5,681 nt of DNA, taken from an uncultured Verrucomicrobia subdivision 3 bacterium (GTDB lineage Bacteria > Verrucomicrobiota > Verrucomicrobiae > Limisphaerales > CAMLLE01). Positions 1 to 5,661 of the stretch are shown in pieces; within the stretch, counting starts at the first letter, position 1, and every line of letters begins with the position of its first letter. The notes under the pieces were generated by a model, which saw only the letters and a list, made by a program, of their open reading frames with translations, had not been told where the DNA came from and searched no databases. The stretch is taken from assembly GCA_946480555.1 (NCBI GenBank), contig CAMLLE010000235.1, positions 1 to 5,681 of the forward strand, read 5' to 3'. The translations under genes and the position numbers were made by a program.

Positions 1-681
1 GGCGCCGACAAGGCGTCCATGCTCAGCCTCTACGCCAACCCGCTGATCAAGGGCATGACGACCAATCCGACGCTCATGCGCAAGGTGGGCATCGCGGATT
101 ACGAGAGCTTCGCCAGGGACATTCTCCAGACCGTCACCGCCAAGCCAATTTCGTTCGAGGTCTTTTCCGATGACTTTCCCGAGATGCGCCGGCAGGCGTT
201 GAAGATCGCGGGCTGGCAGAAGAACGTTTACGTCAAAATCCCGATCACCAACACGCGCAATGAATCTTCCGTGACGCTGATCCGGGAACTGGCGAAGGAA
301 GGCGTGCAGCTGAACATCACGGCGATCCTTACACTTGAACAAGTGCGCGCGGTGGCGGCGGCGTTGAATCCGGCGGTGTCGTCGGTGGTTTCCGTTTTTG
401 CGGGACGCATTGCCGATACCGGCCGCGATCCGATTCCGGCCATGCGCGAAAGCCTGAGCATCCTGCGCGGCACGCAGCCGAAGGCTGAGTTGCTGTGGGC
501 GAGCGTGCGGGAAATCCTGAACATTTATCAGGCGAGCGATTGCGGCTGTCACATCGTCACCGTTCCGCACGACATTCTGAACAAAGCCATCAAGCTGGCT
601 GGAATGGATCTCGGCGCGTTGTCACTGGACACGGTGAAGATGTTTGCGAACGACGCAGCCGCGGCGGGCTTTACACTTTAA
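1..681 (+). CDS. Transaldolase family protein (TalC/fructose-6-phosphate aldolase-like), 5' end cut by window edge
   Basis: Class I (Schiff-base) aldolase of the small transaldolase/FSA family: it should transfer or cleave a dihydroxyacetone unit on sugar phosphates (fructose-6-P, possibly sedoheptulose-7-P) in the cytoplasm. The frame is open from base 1 and reads GADKASMLSLYANPL before the conserved TTNPTLM. An ATG exists at base 19, but the GAD residues match the start of the first beta strand in this family (DTSD in E. coli FsaA). The true start, and the catalytic Asp just before GAD, probably lie a few codons upstream. The Schiff-base lysine is in VYVKIPITN (codon 235-237). Other family marks are VSVFAGRIADTG, LLWASVREILN and HIVTVPHDIL. 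The 226 visible residues match the roughly 220-residue size of the family, so little is missing. It ends at TAA (679-681), followed about 50 bases later by a hairpin terminator. Donor and acceptor cannot be told from sequence. Confidence 0.87.
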   Translation, partial: GADKASMLSLYANPLIKGMTTNPTLMRKVGIADYESFARDILQTVTAKPISFEVFSDDFPEMRRQALKIAGWQKNVYVKIPITNTRNESSVTLIRELAKEGVQLNITAILTLEQVRAVAAALNPAVSSVVSVFAGRIADTGRDPIPAMRESLSILRGTQPKAELLWASVREILNIYQASDCGCHIVTVPHDILNKAIKLAGMDLGALSLDTVKMFANDAAAAGFTL

Positions 682-728
682 GCTTTGGGTGGAACGCGTT
701 CGCTCCGCACACAATCTGGACCCTTTGT

Positions 729-754
729 AGCGGCGCTCCGTGAGCGCCGCTTTT
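729..754 (+). terminator. Rho-independent terminator candidate after the transaldolase gene (REP-like palindrome)
   Basis: A perfect 10-bp GC-rich stem: left arm agcggcgctc (729-738), loop cgt (739-741), right arm gagcgccgct (742-751), running into TTTT (751-754). It lies 48 bases after the transaldolase stop and before the EIIA gene, as expected for a terminator. The T-tract is short, and a diverged inverted copy follows at 771-793. It may therefore be a dispersed palindromic element used as a terminator rather than a dedicated one. Confidence 0.6.
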
Positions 755-770
755 CGAGACGATGACTGCT

Positions 771-793
771 CCCGGCGTTCACAGACCGCCGCT
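771..793 (-). repeat. Degenerate inverted copy of the 729-751 palindrome
   Basis: Read on the - strand, these 23 bases match the 729-751 element at 18 of 23 positions without gaps (agcggcg, tc, gtga and cgccg blocks conserved). It can still fold: cggcg (773-777) pairs with cgccg (787-791), with one further T-A pair after a mismatch. No T-tract follows. Together the two copies look like a REP/BIME-type pair of palindromes in opposite orientation; that classification is inference. Confidence 0.4.
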
Positions 794-873
794 GCTAGGA
801 GAGCCGCCTGCCGAGTTCCACCGCGCCCTACATTTTTCTTCCCGGTTCAACAAACAACCGTAACATCCCGGCC

Positions 874-1359
874 ATGAAGAATTCCGGCACTGTGATCCTC
901 AGCGACCTGATCCCCACCGCCTGCATCAATCTGAACCTGCAAAGCAAGGACCGGGACAGCGTGCTGGCAGAGCTGGTGAATCACATTCCAGCGATTTCGG
1001 ATCAGCCGGAAGCGAAGGTCACATTGCTCCGCGCGTTGCATGAACGCGAACAGCTTTACAGCACCGGCATTGGGGATGGCATCGCGCTGCCGCACGCGCG
1101 CAATGCGCTGGTGGGATTGGTGGACAAGCCGGTGATCGTATTCGGCCGCCACACGCCGGGCATTCCTTACGGCGCTGTCGATGGAGTTCCCGCCCGTTTG
1201 TTTTTCCTGCTGGTTGCTCCGACCGTCACGCAACATCTCGGGGTGCTGGCCCGCATCAGCCGCCTGCTGCGCGATTCGAACGTGCGCCAGGGTTTGCTCG
1301 CCGCCGAGACGCCGCAGAAAGCGCTGGCTGTGATTCGCGAAGCGGAAACCCAATTGTAA
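874..1359 (+). CDS. PTS EIIA domain protein (fructose/nitrogen type, PtsN-like)
   Basis: A single-domain EIIA of the mannitol/fructose/Ntr class, 161 residues, close to the length of E. coli PtsN. It accepts phosphate from HPr or NPr on a histidine and either passes it to a sugar permease or, in PtsN-type systems, acts as a cytosolic regulator. The signature is clear: LYSTGIGDGIALPHAR (residues 61-76) with the phospho-acceptor His74 (codon 1093-1095), preceded by a typical LSDLIPTACINLNLQSKDRDSVLAELV stretch split around residues 9-35. Later come the AVDG turn and LFFLLVAP strand (about residues 101-115), then the QHLGVLARISRLLRD helix (about 119-133). No EIIB, EIIC or HPr gene is nearby, which favours a regulatory role. 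The ATG at 874 has no Shine-Dalgarno sequence in front. The stop is 8 bases from the stop of the convergent GMD paralogue. Substrate and partner are unknown. Confidence 0.88.
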   Translation: MKNSGTVILSDLIPTACINLNLQSKDRDSVLAELVNHIPAISDQPEAKVTLLRALHEREQLYSTGIGDGIALPHARNALVGLVDKPVIVFGRHTPGIPYGAVDGVPARLFFLLVAPTVTQHLGVLARISRLLRDSNVRQGLLAAETPQKALAVIREAETQL

Positions 1360-1367
1360 GCACGGCC

Positions 1368-2342
1368 TTACGCCAGCGCCTTCAGCTCCGCACCGACCAT
1401 CTCAGTGATCGTTTGCTCGAAACTGATTTCTGGCTCCCAACCGAGCAACTGCCGCGCCTTGGTGGAATCGCCCAACAGCCGGCGCGGGTCAGCCGGGCGA
1501 AACAACTGCTGGTCCTGCCGCACGAACTCACGCCAGTCCAACCCCGCCGCACGGAATGCAATTTCGATTACATCCTGAACACGGTGCAGTTTGCCGGTGG
1601 CGAAAACAAAATCCTCTGCCCTGTCATGCTGCAACGCGAGCCACATGCCGCGGACGTAATCACGCGCATGACCCCAGTCGCGCTGCGCGCTGGTGTCGCC
1701 CAACGCGAGTTCCTTCTGCCGGCCCAGCTTGATCGCCGCGGCGGCACGGCAGATTTTGCGCGTTACGAAGTTCTCGCCCCGCCGCGGTGACTCGTGGTTG
1801 AACAGAATCCCATTCACGGCGAACAGCCCAAACGTCTGCCGGTACACGCGCGTCATCTGGGCGCCGAACGCCTTGGCGCAACCGTAGGGAGTGACCGGTG
1901 CGATGGGTGTGAGTTCGTTCTGCGGTGCGTGTTCCGGGCTGCCGAAGATTTCGCTGGAGCTGGCATTGAAGAATCTGGGCAAAGGCGACAGGCGACGAAC
2001 CTGTTCCAACATCCGCAAAGTTCCAAAGCCGGTGATGCCGCAGGTTGCTTCGACGTTCTCAAAGCTCTGGCCGACGTGGCTCAACCCCGCAAGATGATAG
2101 ACTTCGTCGGGAGCCGACTTTTCCAGCGCGCTCCGCAGTGAATCGGCGTTCGACAAATCGCCTTCATGCAGAAACAGCTGTTGCTGAAAGATGGAAGCGT
2201 CCGAAACGAGCGGATGAATATTGCGGCTGACGTTCGCGGCGGAACGCATGAGGCCATGAACCTCATAGCCTTTCGCGAGCAGCAATTCGGCCAGATAGGA
2301 ACCGTCCTGCCCGCCAATGCCCGTGATGAACGCGTGCTTCAC
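1368..2342 (-). CDS. GDP-mannose 4,6-dehydratase-like sugar-nucleotide dehydratase/epimerase (diverged second copy)
   Basis: A short-chain dehydrogenase of the extended NAD(P)-sugar-nucleotide group, 324 residues, clearly in the GMD family. Rossmann motif TGIGGQDGSYLAE sits at residues 7-19. The catalytic set is Ser129 and Glu131 (NASSSEIFG) with Tyr153-x3-Lys157 (PYGCAKAF). The GMD hallmark [17 protein letters not shown] (181-197) is identical in the upstream gene, followed by RDWGHARDYV (221-230) and FRPADPRRLLGD (281-292). It differs from its neighbour in the cofactor loop (GLMRSAANVSR instead of [11 protein letters not shown]) and in the helix after the catalytic Tyr/Lys. The start is GTG (2342-2340), preceded by TGA-GCC, with a GGAG about 14 bases upstream. 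It is in the same frame as gmd and surely co-translated with it. It may be a second GMD, a dehydratase for another GDP-sugar such as GDP-heptose (DmhA-like), or a partner epimerase/reductase. The family is certain; the substrate is not. Confidence 0.9.
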   Translation of the reverse strand: MKHAFITGIGGQDGSYLAELLLAKGYEVHGLMRSAANVSRNIHPLVSDASIFQQQLFLHEGDLSNADSLRSALEKSAPDEVYHLAGLSHVGQSFENVEATCGITGFGTLRMLEQVRRLSPLPRFFNASSSEIFGSPEHAPQNELTPIAPVTPYGCAKAFGAQMTRVYRQTFGLFAVNGILFNHESPRRGENFVTRKICRAAAAIKLGRQKELALGDTSAQRDWGHARDYVRGMWLALQHDRAEDFVFATGKLHRVQDVIEIAFRAAGLDWREFVRQDQQLFRPADPRRLLGDSTKARQLLGWEPEISFEQTITEMVGAELKALA

Positions 2343-2345
2343 GGC

Positions 2346-3344
2346 TCAGCGTTGCGCTCCGGTGCTTTTGAGCAATTCCACATCCGCATCAACCATCAGG
2401 CGCACGAGGTCGGCAAAGCGGGTCTTCGGTGCCCAGTTCAATTTGCGGCGCGCCTTCTCAGCGTTGCCAATGAGTTGGTCCACTTCCGCCGGACGATAGA
2501 ACTGCGGATCGATCACCACGTATTTCTGCCAGTCGAGACCGACGCGATCGAACGCCAGTTCCAGGAATTCCTTCACGCTGTGGGTTTCGCCGGTGGCGAT
2601 CACGTAATCGTCGCCTTCCGGCTGTTGGAGCATCAGCCACATGGCTTCGACGTACTCCTTCGCGTAACCCCAGTCGCGTTTTGCATCGAGATTCCCCATG
2701 CGCAGCTTGTCCTGCAGCCCCGCTTGGATTCGCGCAACCGCAGTGGTGATTTTGCGGGTCACGAAGTTTTCGCCACGGCGCGGCGATTCATGGTTGAACA
2801 GGATGCCGTTGCTGGTGTGCAGGCCGTAGGACTCGCGGTAGTTCACCGTGATCCAATAGGCGTAAACTTTGGAACAGGCGTAAGGGCTGCGCGGATGAAA
2901 CGGGGTAAGCTCCGTCTGCGGGATTTCGCGAACTTTGCCATACATCTCGCTGGAGGAGGCCTGATAGAAGCGCGCCTTGAGGCCGAGCTGGTGAATCGCT
3001 TCGAGAATGCGCGCCACGCCCGTGGCAGTGACATCGGCGGTGTAACCCGGAATGTCGAAGCTGATCCGCACATCGCTCTGCGCGCCGAGATTATAGACTT
3101 CTTCGGGCGCGATTTTCTCCAGCAGCCGGATCAGCGAACCGGCGTCGCTCAAATCGCCGTGATGGAGGAAGACGCGATCCGATTGAAATCCGGGCGAGGT
3201 GTAGGCGCGTTCGAGCTGGCCGCGATACGGAGCGGCAGTGCGCCGAACGATGCCATGAACTTCGTAGCCTTTCGACAGCAGGAATTCAGTCAGGTAAGAA
3301 CCGTCCTGGCCGGTGATGCCGGTGATGAGAGCTTTTTTGGCCAT
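2346..3344 (-). CDS. gmd: GDP-mannose 4,6-dehydratase
   Basis: Converts GDP-D-mannose to GDP-4-keto-6-deoxy-D-mannose with tightly bound NADP(H). This is the first step toward GDP-L-fucose, GDP-D-rhamnose and related 6-deoxysugars of surface glycans. At 332 residues it is the short form, like Pseudomonas Gmd, and lacks the insertion seen before the RPAEV motif in the E. coli enzyme. The nucleotide-binding motif is [11 protein letters not shown] (residues 8-18), with Arg34-Arg35 after strand 2. Catalytic Ser131 and Glu133 lie in QASSSEMYG, and Tyr155/Lys159 in [19 protein letters not shown] (163-174), [31 protein letters not shown] (216-232) and [13 protein letters not shown] (282-294) are diagnostic. 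The start is ATG (3344-3342); an in-frame TAA a few codons upstream limits any longer start, and no Shine-Dalgarno is visible. It is the first gene of a two-gene unit, stopping at TGA (2348-2346) three bases before the GTG of the paralogue. No GDP-fucose synthase gene follows. Confidence 0.95.
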   Translation of the reverse strand: MAKKALITGITGQDGSYLTEFLLSKGYEVHGIVRRTAAPYRGQLERAYTSPGFQSDRVFLHHGDLSDAGSLIRLLEKIAPEEVYNLGAQSDVRISFDIPGYTADVTATGVARILEAIHQLGLKARFYQASSSEMYGKVREIPQTELTPFHPRSPYACSKVYAYWITVNYRESYGLHTSNGILFNHESPRRGENFVTRKITTAVARIQAGLQDKLRMGNLDAKRDWGYAKEYVEAMWLMLQQPEGDDYVIATGETHSVKEFLELAFDRVGLDWQKYVVIDPQFYRPAEVDQLIGNAEKARRKLNWAPKTRFADLVRLMVDADVELLKSTGAQR

Positions 3345-3510
3345 AACTGTGGCGCGAAGTCTTTATGAATTCGGGATTCAACGCAAGGACGCCAAGGTTC
3401 CAGTCAGCAATTCGTATTTTGCCGCGCGCCCGGAGAAACGCGCCCCACCCTCGGAGCGACCGATAATTGTCCGCTTGCTGGCGTGAAGGGGAACGGCTAT
3501 TCCAACGCGC
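3345..3510. promoter_or_regulatory. Divergent gmd/dprA intergenic region, promoters not resolved
   Basis: These 166 bases separate two divergent genes and must hold at least one promoter for each. For dprA the best -10 candidate is GATAAT (3462-3467), 44 bases before the ATG, but nothing resembling a -35 lies 17 bases upstream of it. For gmd no convincing -35/-10 pair was found. The region also holds a small inverted repeat, tgaat-N5-attca (3366-3380), and a tandem near-repeat acgcaagg/acgccaagg (3381-3397). No small ORF or RNA gene is supported. Confidence 0.3.
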
Positions 3511-4617
3511 ATGGATTCCAAGGAAGCGTGGGTGGCGCTCAACATGATCGATCACGTCGGACCGGTGCGTGTCCGGCAACTGCTCGAATTTTTCGGCGAT
3601 CCAGTCAGCATTCTCAAAGCTTCAAAGCAGCAACTGCTGCATGTGCGCGGAATTGGCGAGGAAACCGCGCAGTCCATTTCCAACTGGGAGAAGGAGGTGG
3701 ATCTCAAGGGCGAACTGCAGCGGATTCAGGATTTCGGCTGCCATGTGTTGACCCAGGAAGACGCGCAGTATCCGGAGCTGCTGCGCCAAATCTACGATCC
3801 GCCCATCGTTCTCTACGTAAAGGGAGCACTCGCCGCGAAGGACAAAAATGGCGTTGCGATGGTCGGCTCACGCATGACCACGCACTACGGCATCGAGGTT
3901 GCGCGCAAGCTGGCGTATCAACTCGCTTTCGTCGGCGTCACGGTGGTCAGCGGCGGCGCGCGGGGCATCGACACCGCGGCGCATCAGGGTGCGCTGGCGG
4001 CAAAGGGACGCACCATCGCCGTATTGGGAACCGGACCAAACCTGGTGTTTCCGCCGGAGAACCGGGAACTGTTCGAACGCATCGCAGCGAACGGCGCGGT
4101 GATCAGCCAGTATCCCTTCAACCGCAAGGCGGACAAACAATCCTTCGCGATCCGCAACCGCATTGTCGCCGGCATGACGCTGGGCACGGTGGTGGTTGAA
4201 GCCAATCTGTCGAGCGGCGCATTGATCACGGCAAACTTCGCGACGGAGTACGGGCGGCAGATTTTTGCCGTGCCGGGCAGAATCGACTCGCCGCGCAGCA
4301 AAGGCTGTCACGAGTTGATCAAGAAGGGCGCAAAACTCTGCGAGGGCGCGGAGGACATTTTGAGCGAGTTTGAATATTTGTTTCCCGCGACGAACCGTGC
4401 GCCCGCGCCGAATGAAACCGGCGTGTTGCCGGCGTTGGAACTTTCCGACCACGAGCAGCGCGTGTTGGCGCAATTGACGCAGGAGGAATCGAGCATCGAT
4501 GAGGTGATACGCCAAAGCGGCCTGCCGAGTTCCACTGTGTCGGTGGCATTGCTCAGCCTGGAGATGAAACGGATGGTGAAACAGCTGCCAGGAAAATTGT
4601 TTGTGCGGAACGTTTGA
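3511..4617 (+). CDS. dprA: DNA-processing protein DprA (Smf)
   Basis: DprA binds incoming single-stranded DNA in the cytoplasm during natural transformation and loads RecA on it. The 368-residue protein has the full architecture: an N-terminal helix-hairpin-helix/SAM-like part (about 1-65, ALNMIDHVGPVRVRQLLEFFG and VRGIGEETAQSI), a Rossmann-like DprA core (about 80-290), and a C-terminal winged-helix domain (about 308-368) ending KLFVRNV. Core motifs are AMVGSRMTTHYG (116-127), VSGGARGIDTAAHQGAL (146-162), PPENRELFE, IRNRIVAGMTLGTVVVEA (214-231), SGALITANFA, FAVPG (252-256) and SKGCHELIKKGAKL (263-276). The usual SGLARGID reads SGGARGID and the usual FP-x-RNR reads FAIRNR; both are conservative changes. 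An in-frame TGA at 3484 bounds the start and ATG 3511 gives the expected N-terminus. The only purine-rich stretch (aagggga, 3486-3492) is 18 bases away, too far for a normal ribosome site. It stands alone, and neighbouring competence genes are absent. Confidence 0.96.
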   Translation: MDSKEAWVALNMIDHVGPVRVRQLLEFFGDPVSILKASKQQLLHVRGIGEETAQSISNWEKEVDLKGELQRIQDFGCHVLTQEDAQYPELLRQIYDPPIVLYVKGALAAKDKNGVAMVGSRMTTHYGIEVARKLAYQLAFVGVTVVSGGARGIDTAAHQGALAAKGRTIAVLGTGPNLVFPPENRELFERIAANGAVISQYPFNRKADKQSFAIRNRIVAGMTLGTVVVEANLSSGALITANFATEYGRQIFAVPGRIDSPRSKGCHELIKKGAKLCEGAEDILSEFEYLFPATNRAPAPNETGVLPALELSDHEQRVLAQLTQEESSIDEVIRQSGLPSSTVSVALLSLEMKRMVKQLPGKLFVRNV

Positions 4618-4683
4618 ATAGTGCTGGAGGTATCTGGGCACAGAGGAATCTGGGATTCGTGTAACTCGTCCCTCCGGAAAGCG

Positions 4684-4715
4684 AAAACGCGCTGCCGAAG
4701 TTTCCAGCAGCGCGT
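4684..4715 (-). terminator. Rho-independent terminator candidate of the LysR gene
   Basis: On the - strand, 28 bases after the LysR stop, a perfect 9-bp stem forms between positions 4715-4707 and 4695-4687 (acgcgctgc on each strand). It has an 11-base loop and runs into TTTT (4687-4684). Orientation and T-run suit the leftward LysR transcript. For dprA reading rightward there is no T-tract, so termination there is at best weak. A second small palindrome (atcggc-aatc-gccgat, 4718-4733) sits between this hairpin and the LysR stop and may help or be incidental. Confidence 0.55.
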
Positions 4716-4742
4716 CAATCGGCAATCGCCGATCGTAATCCG

Positions 4743-5624
4743 CTAGTTTCCTTCTTTCAGGATCGTCAGGAATTGCTTCATCGCCGGCGACAGGACTTTG
4801 TTCTTCTTGTAGATGGCCGCGAGCGGACGAAAGAAGTCGCCATCCTCAAGGCTCACGCAGGCGAGCGTCTGCTTGTTGATTTCCTGGCTGATGGTGCTGA
4901 TTGGCACGATGGAAATCCCCGCATCAATTTCCACCGCGCGCTTCACGGTCTCAATGTTGTCGAACTCCATCACGGTGTTCACTTCCACCGAATTCTCCTT
5001 CAGGATTTTGTCCAACGCCTTGCGCGTAGGGATGTCGGGCTCGAAACCGATGAACTTCTGCCCGGCGATCGTCTTCAGCTTCGTGCTCTTGATCTTTGAA
5101 AAGGGATGCTGCGGATGGCAGATGAGGACGAGCGGATCCTTGCGAAGCGGGATCACCTCCACTTTGGGATCGCGCGTCGGGTAAGCCACGAGACCGAGAT
5201 CCACCACGTTGCCTAGCACGTCGTCGTAGACCTGATTCGCCCGCCGGTATTCCACATGGACGTGAACGGTTGGATACTCCTTGAGGAAGCGCTTGATGTA
5301 GGGCGACAAATCGTGAAGCCCGATGCTGTAAATCGTCGCCACGCGGATCGTTCCGGAAATGATATCCTTGATCTCCTGCAGCTTGCTGTGCAGCGCGTCG
5401 TAGGTCTGGATGATTTGTTTGGAAAAATCGTAGAGGACCTGGCCTTCGCGCGTGAGGCGGAACTTCTTCTTGGAACGTTCGATCAGGAGCGACTTGAACT
5501 GGCGTTCGAGGGAGCTGATCTGCTGGCTGACGGCGGATTGAGTGACATTGTTGATTTGAGCGGCCTTGGTGAAGCTCTCCGTTTCGGCAAGATCACAGAA
5601 AACTTTCAGACTTTCGATTTGCAT
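4743..5624 (-). CDS. LysR-family transcriptional regulator
   Basis: A full-length (293 residues) LysR-type regulator, cytoplasmic and DNA-binding. The N-terminal winged helix-turn-helix is plain: MQIESLKVFCDLAETESFTKAA, NNVTQSAVSQQISSLE (25-40, recognition helix) and the wing KKFRLTREGQVLYDF (53-67). A linker helix follows to about residue 88. The periplasmic-binding-protein-like effector domain starts at GTIRVATIYSIG (91-102), with LSPYIKRFLKEYP, VDLGLVAYP (141-149) and the second subdomain around FIGFEPDIPTRKAL (191-204) and DAGISIVPIS (234-243). The overall look is of the CysB/CbbR/CysL-like branch, but the ligand cannot be read from sequence. The start is ATG (5624-5622), with no Shine-Dalgarno directly upstream. 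A perfect T-N11-A palindrome begins 2 bases before the start codon, suggesting autoregulation. A divergent target gene, if there is one, would lie beyond the right edge. The stop is TAG (4745-4743). Confidence 0.95.
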   Translation of the reverse strand: MQIESLKVFCDLAETESFTKAAQINNVTQSAVSQQISSLERQFKSLLIERSKKKFRLTREGQVLYDFSKQIIQTYDALHSKLQEIKDIISGTIRVATIYSIGLHDLSPYIKRFLKEYPTVHVHVEYRRANQVYDDVLGNVVDLGLVAYPTRDPKVEVIPLRKDPLVLICHPQHPFSKIKSTKLKTIAGQKFIGFEPDIPTRKALDKILKENSVEVNTVMEFDNIETVKRAVEIDAGISIVPISTISQEINKQTLACVSLEDGDFFRPLAAIYKKNKVLSPAMKQFLTILKEGN

Positions 5625-5626
5625 AA

Positions 5627-5647
5627 GGATTGTGAATACGACAATCC
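5627..5647. promoter_or_regulatory. LysR-type operator (T-N11-A palindrome)
   Basis: Perfect inverted repeat ggattgt (5627-5633), 7-base spacer, acaatcc (5641-5647). Its core ATTGT-N7-ACAAT centres on 5637 and gives the classic T-N11-A (T5631, A5643) recognised by LysR-type dimers. It lies immediately upstream of the LysR ATG and over the putative -10 of its promoter. The arrangement fits negative autoregulation and possibly control of a gene to the right of the window. Confidence 0.6.
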
Positions 5648-5661
5648 CTAATGCAAGTCAA
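5633..5661 (-). promoter_or_regulatory. Possible sigma-70-type promoter of the LysR gene
   Basis: On the - strand TTGACT (5661-5656) matches the -35 consensus at 5 of 6 positions. After a 17-base spacer comes TATTCA (5638-5633), only 3 of 6 to the -10 consensus. A start about 7 bases downstream would fall at roughly 5626, almost on the ATG, implying a leaderless or nearly leaderless message. The weak -10 keeps this tentative. Confidence 0.35.

Noticed and set aside
847..1353. A 168-codon - strand frame opposite the EIIA gene
   Set aside because: Fully antisense to a gene with an intact EIIA active-site motif; no recognisable product.
1..2342. A single heptose/deoxysugar pathway linking the transaldolase to the GMD pair
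   Set aside because: Sedoheptulose-7-P supply to a GDP-heptose dehydratase is imaginable, but the genes are on opposite strands, separated by a terminator and the EIIA gene, and no heptose-specific enzyme is present.
3328..3341. A6 run just after the gmd start as a -1 frameshift slippery site
   Set aside because: The bases fall as AAA AAA G in the gmd frame, not A AAA AAG, and no downstream frame would yield a sensible product. It simply encodes Lys-Lys.
2166..3368. A 400-codon open frame on the + strand covering both GMD genes
   Set aside because: It lies antisense to two genes with full family motifs. Its translation has no recognisable domain and is rich in residues typical of a reverse-complement reading of GC-rich coding DNA.
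3366..3380. tgaat-N5-attca inverted repeat upstream of gmd as an operator
   Set aside because: Only 5-bp A/T-rich arms, with no nearby regulator of a matching type; expected by chance in a gap this size.
3483..4199. A GTG-started + frame overlapping dprA by most of its length
   Set aside because: Out-of-frame shadow of dprA with low-complexity Arg/Gly-rich translation; the dprA frame explains the sequence.
4632..4658. Repeated atctggg and small gaatc-tgg-gattc hairpin after dprA as a terminator
   Set aside because: Stem of only 5 bp with no following T-run; too weak to call.
3868..4725. A 285-codon open frame on the - strand over dprA
   Set aside because: Antisense shadow of a well-conserved dprA; no family motifs.
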